NCBI GenBank assembly: GCA_947652605.1
Contig: OX393578.1
Coordinates: forward strand, 51,901,415 to 51,965,414
Direction of reading: 5' to 3'
Length of the DNA: 64,000 nt
Source: Elmis aenea
Taxonomy: Eukaryota; Arthropoda; Insecta; Coleoptera; Elmidae
The stretch's first letter is position 1, and every line of letters begins with the position of its first letter. Below the pieces are notes generated by a model. That model saw nothing but the letters and a program-made list of their open reading frames with translations, did not search any database and had not been told where the DNA came from. Made by a program: the position numbers and the translations under genes. This document shows, in pieces, positions 47,901 to 52,150 of this stretch.

Positions 47901-50398
47901 TTTTTTTTGTCACAAACCACTTTATTTGATATAGCGTTGGCTATTTTTATTAAAACTTTCTTGCAAAAAAATGGCATGTGATGCTAGAATTTCAAAGGTT
48001 TCCAAGTGTTGTAATAAAAATTATAATTCTAATAAGAAAACATACTTTAAAAAAGTTCTATAAACGAATATCTTAAAAGCTTTTGTCGTTAATGCTTTTG
48101 TTGGGTATCGTTAGTTGAGCTAAATGTTCGTTTTGTTTCATTTTTAAATTTTGCTTTTTGTCGCGCCTTTTTTGTTGGTTTCATAGCCGTCGCGCATGCC
48201 CGCCAGAAAGGCATCTTTTCAGGCAAGAAAAACTAGTCGAAAAATTGCCCATGTGCCGTGTGTATGTGCATCTAACTGGTAAGAACCCAACCCTTTCGTT
48301 TTTACTTGAATTCAATTAATGGTCCTTCGAGAGTTTGACTGATTTCTGTTCATACGCAACAGCTTTAGTTTTGTTGTCTGGGTACTAACCATAAATGACA
48401 ATTTTTCGAGAGTTTGACTGATTTCTGTTCACACGCAACAGCTTTAAGTTTTGTTGTCTGGGCACTAACCATCAATGAAAATTTTTCGAGGACTTTTAAT
48501 TACTTGTCAATAATTTTTGTCGTTTATTTTCTATACAGGCTGCTTAGATTTATCTAAGGTTTAAATATTTCATTTAAAAAAAAATCCTGCAATACAGGGT
48601 GTTTCAGTTATCGTGAACAACATGGGGATCTCATAAGATATACAGAGTTGGTTAAATGAGTCTAAGTGATCTATGATTTAAGAATCATTCTACAAAAAAT
48701 CTTGGAAAAAATTCATCGTTTTTGCCATATTGTTAAAAAAAATTATGATTATTTTATTACAATGAAATGTAAACAATATATTAAATTATTTCAGTTTTTG
48801 TTTTCTTTGTGTGTGTTTAATTAAGTACAGCTAGCTTATTTGTGCAATGTTTTGTTTTTTATTTCAAGGGCCACTTTGATTAAACTAAATAAGTACAATG
48901 ATATTGTAAGAACCAGGGGTTTGGAGAGAAGCACGGAGCAAGTGGAGCAATGGGTTTTTGCCCGGAGCAGGAGCGGAGTTCAGACCAAATAATTTTCATT
49001 GCACCACTGCTCCAGTTTCTTGCGTGAAATTTAAAAAAAAAACGTTTTTAATAAAACTTTTTTATCTTTGATCTTGTTTTTACAAACATTTATTTAACTT
49101 CACTTGTTTGTTAAGGTTAAATATTGTAATTTTTGGCCCACTTATACATATCCGATAAAAGTAAAACTTTGTTTTGAAAAACCAATTGTATAATTAAAAA
49201 ACTTATTTTACACGTTTTATCAACATTTGGAGCATGGAACGGAGCTGGAGCAGGCATATTGATGCCGGAGCGGAGCTGGAGCGGAGCAATTAAAAAATTG
49301 GACTGCTCGAAACCCCTGGTAAGAATTCACTTATTTTTAAAGATAAACCTAATAACCCTTATATTATCAATGAAACAAAACAAAAATCTCTTTTTAATTG
49401 GTGTCACAGCCAACTACAACCCGTATTAAAAATAAGAAAAACGATGTTAAAATAACAAAAACAAATGAAGAATCTATTAAAAAATTTAAAACCCACACAA
49501 AAGTGACCCGATAATGTTAAAAAAAAAATGTGGTTGATTTTTAATAAGCAAGTTATAAACGTATTCTTTTTGTCTTTTACCCATACGCAAAAACTATAAA
49601 CTTTTCCGTAGAACAGTTGCTCTTAAATCATAGATCATTGTGACTCATTTAACCAACTCTGCATATCTTAACGTTTACGATATGCCCATGCTGTGCACCC
49701 GATAACCGGGACACCCTGTATAGTTAATTTATTAATCATGAGATAGCGAATTTAAAATTTTCAAATAAAGTGCTTGAATATACAGGGCGCCATTAAAAAG
49801 AAAAATTAAGATGGAAAATGAAAGTTTAACATCGAATATCTCAATAAATAAACTACTGTAAGTTTTAGTTAGTTGACGAATTTTAAAAGACTTAAGTCGG
49901 GTAATTTCTCTCGGTATTATAACCGCAACTGTTAAGGATGAAATACGATTGAAATAATCAATTTTTATTACGTTCTAAATAGGTTTTTGTCTCACAATAC
50001 CAACAATAAGGTTTTTTGTCTAAAAGCTTTTGGGAATTTTGCAAATAATCGTAAAACAGAGACGATTTGAAATTATTTCTCGAAAATTATACTATTTGAA
50101 AGCCATGGCAGTCAATGAAAATAATTATTAATCCTTCAGGAAGCATCACTCTCATAGTTCCACGAAAACGCCCTGTTTTGTTAACCAGTTAAGGTAATTT
50201 ACTACGAGCAGACGCACAAAAATATTTACATTGAAGAGTCAAGGACCACTACGTAAACAGGACCTGTTAAATTTAAGTTTCTGGGTAAAACAACGTGCTC
50301 TATTATTAAACGCACACTCACTCATTCACGTTGAAACTCATAATAAATCAACTTACAAAACGAATCGAGTTACCTTTGACAAGACAAGTAAATCCCAT
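5231..50398 (-). CDS. cyst: Lbc-family Rho guanine nucleotide exchange factor (C1-DH-PH), whole spliced gene
   Basis: Joined minus-strand exons: 50374-50398 (tentative), 34681-34905, 32253-32435, 32049-32169, 31811-31985, 31596-31756, 29605-29700, 26367-26433, 26196-26310, 26044-26117, 25872-25984, [20253-20309 optional], 19697-19756, 16950-17193, 16684-16894, 16076-16620, 15860-16017, 13256-13365, 12096-12274, 11767-12015, 10639-10853, 10391-10580, 8371-8629, 8039-8316, 5231-5443. All joins keep phase; 4266 nt, about 1421 codons. C1 finger is near residues 360-407, DH 529-725, PH 735-870, coiled coils 875-925 and 1128-1200. This domain order, and blocks such as [16 protein letters not shown], are those of AKAP13, GEF-H1 and ARHGEF18. 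That family loads GTP on Rho1/RhoA to drive cortical actomyosin, in epithelia at junctions. Assignment to Drosophila cysts is inference from subfamily; the RhoGEF call is strong. The true 5' end is the weakest part. Confidence 0.88.
5704..6017. mobile_element. hAT-type MITE nested in the foldback element
   Basis: Tips CAGGGATCGGCGAAC and GGTTCGTCGACCTCTG are inverted repeats. The flanking octamers acttagac (5696-5703) and ccttagag (6018-6025) share six central bases and match the uninterrupted sequence of sister foldback copies, so they are a slightly decayed 8-bp target duplication. Confidence 0.8.
6701..7347. mobile_element. piggyBac-like MITE with TTAA target sites
   Basis: TTAA at 6701-6704 is followed by TCTCTTCAGACC; the other end reads GGTCTGAAGAGG followed by TTAA at 7344-7347. 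Sister foldback copies have a plain GATTAA at this point. TTAA duplication points to piggyBac (or Kolobok). No transposase frame. Contains short palindromes TGTCCATnnnAATGGACA and a 37-bp hairpin. Confidence 0.82.
6731..6822. repeat. 37-bp near-perfect inverted repeat
   Basis: Arms 6731-6767 and 6786-6822 around an 18-nt spacer, in the left subterminal part of the piggyBac-like element. Core GTCCGTAGCTTAGCTAC. Subterminal hairpin or a small separate foldback. Confidence 0.85.
7786..7974. mobile_element. small MITE with 23-bp inverted ends
   Basis: Arms 7786-7808 and 7952-7974 are exact complements with core ATGGGCGTCCGCAG. The interior has G-runs on the left and C-runs on the right. No open frame. 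Superfamily not assigned because the target duplication is hidden in the palindrome. Confidence 0.8.
8039..8316 (-). CDS. RhoGEF exon 23, basic Ser/Thr-rich tail
   Basis: Enters with 2 nt from TTGTTTAG and ends in phase 0 at ACA|GTAAGT. It encodes [38 protein letters not shown] and [27 protein letters not shown] is a likely basophilic kinase or 14-3-3 site by motif. Confidence 0.92.
8371..8629 (-). CDS. RhoGEF exon 22, end of coiled coil and Ser-rich tail
   Basis: Starts [20 protein letters not shown] in phase 0 and leaves 1 nt at AAAG|GTAACG. After the coil comes a Ser/Glu/Gln-rich stretch ([17 protein letters not shown]). A 54-nt intron (8317-8370) separates it from the next exon; reading through that intron stays open and could be mistaken for coding sequence. 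Confidence 0.92.
8983..10257. mobile_element. foldback element, family C
   Basis: Ends TACAGGGTGGTCCAAATTCG and the complement GGACCACCCTGTA. The arms are long, meeting near 9640, and carry GCATGGGnAT followed by a GATAGAGAAACGGTTAAATTACC-type block. TA lies at both tips. The left arm has gained an AT-repeat. Sits in the intron between RhoGEF exons 21 and 22. Confidence 0.92.
9158..9247. repeat. (TTAATTA)n AT-rich microsatellite
   Basis: Alternating TTAATTA and TTATTAA units, present only in the left arm of the enclosing foldback element and so gained after insertion. Borders approximate. Confidence 0.85.
10391..10580 (-). CDS. RhoGEF exon 21, C-terminal coiled coil
   Basis: Enters with 1 nt, ends in phase 0 at CAG|GTAAGT. 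A Gly-rich patch ([11 protein letters not shown]) precedes [20 protein letters not shown] and [19 protein letters not shown], a clear coiled coil running into the next exon. Confidence 0.92.
10639..10853 (-). CDS. RhoGEF exon 20
   Basis: Phase 0 in and 2 nt out, acceptor CTTTTCAG, donor AAG|GTAATT. It encodes [19 protein letters not shown], then [20 protein letters not shown], ending [10 protein letters not shown] longer open frame over the same bases is in a different frame and does not join the neighbours. Confidence 0.86.
11036..11248. mobile_element. hAT-type MITE, first of an adjacent pair
   Basis: Ends CAGTGTTTCTCAAA and TTTGAGAAACACTG. Flanked by the 8-bp direct repeat CTCTAGGC at 11028-11035 and 11249-11256. 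No open frame. Confidence 0.92.
11257..11646. mobile_element. hAT-type MITE, second of an adjacent pair
   Basis: Ends CAGGGATTCCCAAC and GGTTGGGAACCCCTG. Flanked by CTCTAGGC at 11249-11256 (shared with the first MITE) and 11647-11654. Very AT-rich interior, no open frame. Confidence 0.92.
11767..12015 (-). CDS. RhoGEF exon 19, Ser/Thr-rich region
   Basis: 83 codons, phase 0 at both ends. Begins [19 protein letters not shown] and ends [16 protein letters not shown]. No domain recognised. Its intron on the minus-strand downstream side holds the paired hAT-type MITEs at 11036-11646. Confidence 0.88.
12096..12274 (-). CDS. RhoGEF exon 18, coiled coil
   Basis: Acceptor TTTTGCAG, donor CAA|GTACGT. 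It encodes [20 protein letters not shown] and [18 protein letters not shown], then [15 protein letters not shown]. The leucine-rich heptads suggest homodimerisation, as known for the coiled coils of this family. Confidence 0.9.
12651..12845. mobile_element. single end of a foldback element (GGGTATCTCGG type)
   Basis: Reads TACAGGGTCGACCAAATTCG, then ACGGGGTATCTCGGTTACC. No matching opposite end nearby; the complement of the same end type is at about 55160-55228. Right border not defined. Confidence 0.6.
13256..13365 (-). CDS. RhoGEF exon 17, end of PH and start of coiled coil
   Basis: Enters with 1 nt and leaves 1 nt at G|GTATGT. It encodes [18 protein letters not shown], then [18 protein letters not shown], the beginning of a coiled coil that continues into the next exon. 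Confidence 0.9.
13495..13552 (+). repeat. dispersed repeat, copy 1
   Basis: Contains GTAATATTGG followed by AAGATCTAGAGAACATGGTG. A close copy lies at 15705-15753 in the same orientation, and both are associated with GATAGCC motifs. Probably parts of one unrecognised repeat. Confidence 0.6.
13899..14501. mobile_element. foldback element, family D
   Basis: Left end TACAGGATGTCCCAATTATA with ATGGGAATCTCGTAAACAG and AGAGATACAGAGTTGG. The right arm returns through CCAACTCTGTATCTCATACC to ACCCTGTA, but has lost the segment that should hold GGGACA. Relatives: 48593-49720 and 56421-56605. Confidence 0.8.
14502..15300. mobile_element. foldback element, family E, with replaced right end
   Basis: Left tip TACCGGGTGATTCAGTTTGA, then CTGTCGCACCCCTATAAC. 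The arms mirror each other up to about 15150 (ATTCGGATAGAGAATTTAATTC). The right terminal part is missing and replaced by unrelated sequence. Directly abuts the element at 13899-14501. Intact relative: 30173-31053. Confidence 0.72.
15705..15753 (+). repeat. dispersed repeat, copy 2
   Basis: Matches the copy at 13495-13552 (GTAATATTGG, then AAGATCTGGAGAACATGGTG). A TATGGCTATCATATTTGATAGCC palindromic stretch lies near 15528-15550. Confidence 0.6.
15860..16017 (-). CDS. RhoGEF exon 16, PH domain
   Basis: Starts [19 protein letters not shown], continues [20 protein letters not shown] and ends [11 protein letters not shown]. This gives PH strands 5-7 and the C-terminal helix, with the conserved Trp in WIQAIR. 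The [11 protein letters not shown] block is a family signature. Confidence 0.94.
16076..16620 (-). CDS. RhoGEF exon 15, DH conserved region 3 and start of PH
   Basis: The largest exon (545 nt), 2 nt in and phase 0 out. It carries [19 protein letters not shown], the catalytic-face helix [20 protein letters not shown] (DH conserved region 3), the linker [11 protein letters not shown], and the first PH strands, including [12 protein letters not shown]. The DH-PH spacing is typical for the family, and every core block is present, so exchange activity on Rho is expected. Confidence 0.95.
16684..16894 (-). CDS. RhoGEF exon 14, DH domain middle
   Basis: Starts in phase 0, leaves 1 nt at G|GTAAGT. 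Includes [39 protein letters not shown] and the helix [10 protein letters not shown], the conserved region 1-2 helices of a Rho-type DH domain. Confidence 0.93.
16950..17193 (-). CDS. RhoGEF exon 13, start of the DH domain
   Basis: Acceptor ATATTTTAG, donor AAA|GTAATG. It encodes [18 protein letters not shown], then a charged helix and the first DH helix, [20 protein letters not shown]. The 'xxDSW' block followed by EhIYExIxTExxH is the hallmark DH entry of the AKAP13/GEF-H1 group. Confidence 0.92.
17577..18969. mobile_element. foldback element, family C, inserted in a LINE
   Basis: Left end TACAGGGTGGTCCAAATTCG, right end decayed to GGACCACTCTATA. Long arms equivalent to 8983-10257. Inserted at a TA inside the LINE RNase H frame. 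A LINE 3' tail lies inside its left arm (17966-18150). Confidence 0.9.
17966..18150 (-). mobile_element. 5'-truncated LINE 3' end nested in the foldback element
   Basis: On the minus strand this matches the 3' end of the LINE at 43255-44900 (GGAGTAAGCGAATAT, then TTATATTTAAATATA, TTTTTGGGATATTCAGAAC, AATAAAGATT and an (ATT)n tail). A severely truncated copy of the same family, with a trinucleotide rather than poly(A) tail. Confidence 0.88.
19697..19756 (-). CDS. RhoGEF exon 12, 60-nt exon
   Basis: Acceptor TTTTTCAG, donor AAA|GTAAGT; enters with 1 nt and leaves 2 nt. It encodes [19 protein letters not shown], acidic then His-rich, joining to [13 protein letters not shown]. Also a symmetric exon, so it too could be skipped in frame. 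Confidence 0.8.
20253..20309 (-). CDS. candidate 57-nt cassette exon of the RhoGEF
   Basis: A GC-rich block has a strong pyrimidine-rich acceptor (CCCCTCCCCTAG) and a consensus donor (GAA|GTAAGT). Its 57 nt enter with 1 nt and leave 2 nt, the same phase as the junction between the exons at 25872 and 19697, so it can be included or skipped without a frameshift. It would add [19 protein letters not shown], a basic stretch with a PKA-like RRVAT. No transcript support is visible here. Confidence 0.62.
20310..21774. other. intron, no feature recognised
   Basis: AT-rich intron sequence, with a GC-rich patch only just outside the cassette exon acceptor (20310-20335). Nothing recognised. Confidence 0.5.
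23219..23473 (-). pseudogene. THAP-type zinc finger, N-terminal transposase fragment
   Basis: 84 residues. Starts [16 protein letters not shown]; a C-x4-C pair, then [20 protein letters not shown] with the conserved Trp, then [11 protein letters not shown] with the C-x2-H pair. This is the C2CH THAP fold that binds transposon ends in P-type transposases. The frame stops soon after the finger, and no DDE or RNase H-like part follows, so it is a truncated transposase unless it is spliced to a missing exon. Confidence 0.75.
23794..23853 (+). repeat. 12-bp tandem repeat, five copies
   Basis: Five exact units of TTGTACAAGAAA next to the right tip of the THAP element. The left end has a single equivalent unit. 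Confidence 0.95.
24461..24751. mobile_element. short foldback element (TGTCCCAGA ends)
   Basis: Ends TACAGGGTGTCCCAGA and TCTGGGACACCCTGTA, 291 bp. The interior has a direct repeat of GGAGAAAAAGCTCCATAATA type. No open frame. Confidence 0.85.
24940..25433. mobile_element. half copy of foldback family B
   Basis: A central hairpin (GTTACCATGGTTTGTTTATG and complement) is followed by the full right arm to AAGAAACACCCGTA. The left arm is missing. Lies in the intron between RhoGEF exon 11 and the cassette exon. Confidence 0.75.
25872..25984 (-). CDS. RhoGEF exon 11, Ser/Gln linker
   Basis: Acceptor ACTTTCAG, donor AG|GTATGT; starts in phase 0 and leaves 2 nt. It encodes [17 protein letters not shown], then [20 protein letters not shown]. 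Low-complexity linker between C1 and DH. Its 3' phase lets it join either the exon at 19697 or the cassette at 20253. Confidence 0.85.
26044..26117 (-). CDS. RhoGEF exon 10, second part of the C1 zinc finger
   Basis: A 74-nt exon entering with 2 nt and ending in phase 0 at AAG|GTTTGA, an unusual donor. It encodes [17 protein letters not shown], completing the C1 finger, then NKPKGSK. The last ligands are spaced H-x3-C-x6-C, one residue longer before the Cys than the usual H-x2-C. Confidence 0.88.
26196..26310 (-). CDS. RhoGEF exon 9, first part of the C1 zinc finger
   Basis: Starts in phase 0 and leaves 1 nt at donor A|GTGAGT. It holds the first C1 ligands: H in SHQW, then twelve residues to CDWC, then eleven residues to CESC, whose second Cys is in the next exon. 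The finger is H-x12-C-x2-C-x11-C-x2-C, as in the Lbc subfamily rather than diacylglycerol-binding PKC C1 domains. Confidence 0.9.
26367..26433 (-). CDS. RhoGEF exon 8, basic segment before the C1 finger
   Basis: A 67-nt exon, acceptor TTTTTAG and donor AAG|GTAGAT, entering with 1 nt and ending in phase 0. It encodes [20 protein letters not shown], a strongly basic run directly before the zinc finger that could contact acidic lipids (inference). GTAGAT is a non-consensus donor, but phase and composition support it. Confidence 0.82.
26654..28627. mobile_element. outer foldback element of a nested pair
   Basis: Ends TACAGGGTGATTCATAAAT and ATTTATTAATCACCCTGTA, with GCGAAAAACTT next to the tips. 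A family A element is inserted within it (26727-28214). Confidence 0.86.
26727..28214. mobile_element. foldback element, family A, nested
   Basis: Ends TACAGGGTGATTGAAATTCG and CGAATTTCAATCACCCTGTA. Longest family A copy here (1488 bp). The arms include GGATGGTGGTCACAAATTT and extend through CGTTTTTCTTCGTTATTAAAG. A centre of about 350 bp is not palindromic and has no coding signal. Confidence 0.9.
28628..29604. other. intron, no feature recognised
   Basis: Purine-rich and AT-rich stretches at 28980-29300 keep a long minus-strand frame open by composition only. No recognisable domain. Confidence 0.5.
29605..29700 (-). CDS. RhoGEF exon 7
   Basis: Acceptor GTGTGTAG, donor CGA|GTAAGT; enters with 1 nt and leaves 2 nt. 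It encodes [16 protein letters not shown], then a His-rich piece, [15 protein letters not shown]. It shows as a GC-rich island in an AT-rich intron. A longer open frame overlaps it on the same strand but does not splice in phase. Confidence 0.82.
30173..31053. mobile_element. foldback element, family E
   Basis: The right end is intact (GACAGTTAAACTGAATC, ACCCGGTA); the left end is decayed. The arms match over most of the length, including TCGGATGGAGAATTTAATTC. The two open frames near the arms are mirror images of each other, as expected of a palindrome, and not genes. Confidence 0.87.
31596..31756 (-). CDS. RhoGEF exon 6, basic helix plus STPSI linker
   Basis: Acceptor ATTCTAG, donor AT|GTAAGT; starts in phase 0 and leaves 2 nt. 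It encodes a charged helix, [17 protein letters not shown], then [19 protein letters not shown]. An STPSIxAVR-type block ahead of the C1 finger fits the AKAP13/ARHGEF18 branch as I remember it; I cannot align it here. Confidence 0.87.
31811..31985 (-). CDS. RhoGEF exon 5
   Basis: Acceptor TTTTGCAG, donor CTGCAG|GTAGG; enters with 1 nt and ends at a codon boundary. It encodes [19 protein letters not shown], then a Gly/Ser-rich linker and [11 protein letters not shown]. Acidic and serine-rich, with no fold recognised. Confidence 0.85.
32049..32169 (-). CDS. RhoGEF exon 4, contains an RRRSWT basophilic phospho-site
   Basis: Acceptor CATTTCAG, donor CAG|GTGAAT; phases 2 in and 2 out. It encodes [15 protein letters not shown] followed by [15 protein letters not shown]. 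The RRRSWT motif looks like a basophilic kinase or 14-3-3 target, which would suit a GEF regulated by phosphorylation; that role is inference. Confidence 0.85.
32253..32435 (-). CDS. RhoGEF exon 3
   Basis: Bounded by TTTATTAG acceptor and G|GTGAGT donor; enters with 2 nt and leaves 1 nt, matching both neighbours. It encodes [19 protein letters not shown], then a Ser/Pro-rich stretch ending PPSRKGSG. No domain recognised; N-terminal linker of the exchange factor. Confidence 0.85.
32579..32638. repeat. fragment of a hAT-like repeat
   Basis: CCTAGTGTGCCGTGAGG, then TATCCTTTAGGTATGCCGTG. A related fragment begins at 63543 with an intact CAGTG tip. Fragment only. Confidence 0.6.
33468..34094. mobile_element. 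chimeric foldback element
   Basis: Left end is family B (TACAGGGTGTTTCAAATATT). The right end belongs to another family: AATAAGCGAGATCACGATGC, then GGGACACCCTGTA. Arms therefore do not pair. Either two truncated elements meet here or the element recombined. Confidence 0.72.
34681..34905 (-). CDS. RhoGEF exon 2, acidic and proline-rich N-terminal region
   Basis: Acceptor ends TTATGCAG and donor is A|GTGAGT. It enters with 2 nt of a codon and leaves 1 nt. The product is acidic ([12 protein letters not shown]), then proline-rich (MLPRPGPLP), then a short helical piece ([20 protein letters not shown]). This is the first exon I regard as secure. No known domain. Confidence 0.85.
34906..37788. other. 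large intron, mostly unrecognised
   Basis: Probable first intron. Apart from the inverted repeat at 36240-36540 I see no element, and no coding signal. Confidence 0.45.
36240..36540. repeat. imperfect inverted repeat, possible MITE
   Basis: CAAATTTGCGTTTTCGACCA, then AACTCAGATTTC on the left and GAAATCTGAGTTTGTGATTG, then GGTCGAAAATATTAATTTGG on the right. A degenerate copy of the left arm (CAAATTTGCATTTTCAACCA) precedes it at about 36258. Borders approximate. Confidence 0.6.
37789..38079. mobile_element. short foldback element, family A
   Basis: Ends TACAGGGTGACTGAAATTCG and CGAATTTCAATCACCCTGTA, 291 bp; an internally deleted copy that keeps the GGGGATCTCGC box at both ends. Confidence 0.9.
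39140..39390. mobile_element. palindromic insertion with hammerhead-like block
   Basis: Arms 39172-39270 and 39293-39391 are 99-bp exact complements; a 32-nt non-palindromic piece precedes the left arm. The whole is flanked by an 11-bp direct repeat, GTCATATCTCC (39129-39139 and 39391-39401). Contains GGTCGAAACGTC opposite GACC. Not an ordinary TA or hAT MITE. Confidence 0.8.
39853..40249. mobile_element. hAT-like MITE rich in GCTCC
   Basis: Ends CAGGGGTTTGGAGC and GCTCCAAACCCCTG with many subterminal GGAGC/GCTCC motifs. Same family as 48914-49318, reversed. Clean 8-bp target duplication not found here. Confidence 0.82.
41558..41940. mobile_element. left end of a foldback element (GGGAATCTCGG type)
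   Basis: TACAGGGTGGGCAAATTTCG, then ATAGGGAATCTCGGTAAC. The complementary end occurs inside the THAP element at about 23130-23164, with no partner here. Confidence 0.6.
41954..43030. mobile_element. foldback element, family B
   Basis: Ends TACAGGGTGTTTCTTAAGT and AGGAAACGCCCTGTA. The arms span the element; the centre is a hairpin built on GTTTGTTTATGTTCATATT with a GC-rich loop (CGGGCGTTTTAGCG). Confidence 0.9.
43255..44900 (+). pseudogene. non-LTR retrotransposon relic (reverse transcriptase and 3' end)
   Basis: Reads through frameshifts and stops: [77 protein letters not shown] (catalytic FADD), [19 protein letters not shown] and [20 protein letters not shown]. This order is the reverse transcriptase of a CR1/Jockey-like LINE. 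The 3' end has AATAAAG and an (ATT)n tail. It is 5'-truncated, with in-frame stops, so inactive. Confidence 0.88.
44901..46160. other. intron, no feature recognised
   Basis: The stretch at 45200-45660 is richer in GC and on the minus strand resembles a decayed reading frame, but I recognise no motif. Confidence 0.4.
46163..46741. mobile_element. TA-flanked DNA element with ~28-bp inverted ends
   Basis: TA, then AAGCTGGATCCACATCAATA at the left; TATTGATGTGGAACCGGCTT, then TA at the right. Interior carries repeated CGCACA/GCGGCGCACAG motifs in both orientations. No transposase frame. Confidence 0.75.
47541..47771. mobile_element. TA-flanked MITE with 24-bp inverted ends
   Basis: Ends GAGTGGTCGCAGCGAG, AAGTGGAC and GTCCACTTTTGGGTG, CGATCACTC; TA at 47539-47540 and 47772-47773. 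231 bp, Tc1/mariner-like target. Confidence 0.82.
48327..48490 (+). repeat. 79-80 bp direct tandem repeat, two copies plus start of a third
   Basis: Unit starts TCGAGAGTTTGACTGATTTC and includes ACGCAACAGCTTT and TTTTGTTGTCTGGG. Starts at 48327, 48406 and (start only) 48486. Copies differ at few positions. Confidence 0.88.
48593..49720. mobile_element. foldback element, family D
   Basis: Ends TACAGGGTGTTTCAGTTATC and GATAACCGGGACACCCTGTA. Box ATGGGGATCTCATAA. Split by the hAT-like MITE at 48914-49318. Confidence 0.85.
48914..49318. mobile_element. hAT-like MITE rich in GGAGC, 8-bp target duplication
   Basis: Ends CAGGGGTTTGGAG and CTCGAAACCCCTG. Flanks GTAAGAAC (48906-48913) and GTAAGAAT (49319-49326) differ by one base. 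Same family as 39853-40249. Confidence 0.9.
49781..50176. mobile_element. candidate element with TACAGGGCG ends
   Basis: TACAGGGCGCCATTAAAAAG at the left and CGAAAACGCCCTGT at the right. Only the tips pair clearly. Confidence 0.5.
50374..50398 (-). CDS. candidate first coding exon of the RhoGEF
   Basis: An ATG in a good context (G at -3 and +4) opens MGFTCLVK and ends in AAAG|GTAACT, leaving one base (G). That base makes GAT (Asp) with the AT that starts the exon at 34905, so phase fits and the total length becomes divisible by three. The local sequence is richer in GC than its surroundings, as expected near a promoter. A stronger donor (GTAAGT) lies 18 nt further on but would break phase for this ATG. 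In-frame ATGs also exist upstream to 50596. The implied first intron is 15.5 kb. Tentative. Confidence 0.35.
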
Positions 50399-50620
50399 CG
50401 CCGAAATCACAACCTTTTTAAATCTATCGCAACAGTGGCAACCCCTGAGCCGAGGATGCGAATACGTCATCCCCAATCGAATCCAATCATTTTCCTCTGT
50501 TTTCCCACGATCTAAGTCGACACGGCGCACACGACGGTCACTTGTCTGTTTATATTTACAACGCCCACTGGTATTTACACGTACAGATTGTTGCACAACG
50601 ATTTAATGGCCGTTTAGTGC
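50399..50620 (-). promoter_or_regulatory. possible promoter and 5' UTR of the RhoGEF
   Basis: GC- and CpG-richer than the surroundings (CGACACGGCGCACACGACGG near 50518) and directly upstream, on the minus strand, of the candidate first exon. No TATA box or initiator stands out. Inferred from position and composition only. Confidence 0.3.
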
Positions 50621-51544
50621 GCGATCCCGACTAAAAACTAAAAATAAAACTCTGTTTTGTGTTCTTAAGCGAAAAGAATGGAACGAAATGAGTAACTTGG
50701 TCGTATGCGTGGCACACTTGGATTCACATGGTTTCACACTTCCTCGCGGTTTGGAGATAACGTTCGTTTCTTTCTATCGCATTAAAATTTGAACTGAAAC
50801 CAGCACTGCCAGCGATAAATTCACAAAAAGAGAAATTTAAGAAGACAATTCAACTGCACAGCGTTCAAATAAATATTTGATACCTCTCTAGAACGAGAAA
50901 AAAAACAATTTGTCGCATAACAGTCGTGACGTTTTCACTTTAACGTAATAACTTCGATTCATGCCTTAGTAGAGATTCATAGCCAAGAACCGTTAAATAT
51001 TGACAAATTCCATTCAACAGATTAAACTCATTTAAATAAATTAATAATTGAATAACGCGAAAAAGTTATCTATGATTACCGTTGTTACAAACAAAATTAT
51101 GTTTAATTGCATAAAATCATTGCATATTCGCTTAAATTATTACGCGTAGCCGCAATTAGTAGGTGCCGATATTAATCAATAACCACCTGCGGCAAGTTTT
51201 TCGTTCTTAAAACAAGGAACTAGCATTATTATACATTTATTACATGTATTTATAACATTTATGCAAAAAAAATTATCGAAATTACAAAACCGTGACGACC
51301 CAACAGTTATTTAGCTTAAGAATTCCGCTAATGTACTGAGGGTATTTGAACTATTTCTAGTAGCAGTATATGAACGGAATGTTCTAGTAATCAGGGCCGG
51401 TCTGGCAGATTCAGAAGGGCAGTGCTTTAACTAAGGAGTCATTTGTGAATTTTAAAAAACATGAAATTATATCCCACAAAAAAAGTTCTTTGTCTTTTAT
51501 CTGACCCATCTCGTACGAGCCATACATTTTTTCGAAATGTCTGT

Positions 51545-51902
51545 TTAAAGGCCTCTACTCATTATTCAACTTGTCGGGGCCGACCGTCGGGAACTCCGTG
51601 TCGGGTGTTGTCTACACACCTCCCGACCAGTCCAACCAACACAGCATACCTAAACGTCATAACTTTTTTTATTACTCTGACTCTGATGCAATTTTGTGGA
51701 TAACAAACTTATAAATAGCGTTAAATTTTCTTTAATAGTCCTTATCTAAAGGAATGCGGTGGGGCGGTTGGCTTGTTGGATAGTCTGGCCACCCGACCGT
51801 TCCAACTATCGTGTTGGTCGGGTGACAGACTACACATTAAACAATTTATCGCAATGGTCGGTCGGTTGTACTGACAAATTGGTTGGTGAGTAGAGGCCTT
51901 AA
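51545..51902. mobile_element. TTAA-flanked MITE
   Basis: TTAA at 51545-51548 then AGGCCTCTACTCA; at the right TGAGTAGAGGCC, then TTAA at 51899-51902. The interior has repeated GGTCGG/CCGACC and GTTGG motifs. piggyBac-like by target site. Confidence 0.78.
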
Positions 51903-51962
51903 GGTGTACCGTAATACAGATTTGTTCTACGACCACTAATGTAAATGACTTTTACCGTACAG

Positions 51963-52150
51963 CCTGCATGCATAGTAAGTGGGTCCTTACGCACGGTAAA
52001 CAAAAAGCACAGTTTTTAAAAGAAACGATCAAAGTAGACTCACGTCAAACACTTCCTGCATGCCTAGTAAGTGAGTTATAACGCACGGTAAGCAAAACGC
52101 ATACTTGTCTAGAAATGTCGTAGTAGACTTACGTCAAAATTGACAACACA
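51963..52150 (+). repeat. ~93-bp direct tandem repeat, two copies
   Basis: Unit begins CCTGCATGCATAGTAAGTG and includes ACGCACGGTAAACAAAA and AGTAGACTCACGTCAAA; second copy from about 52056. The copies are clearly diverged. Confidence 0.8.
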
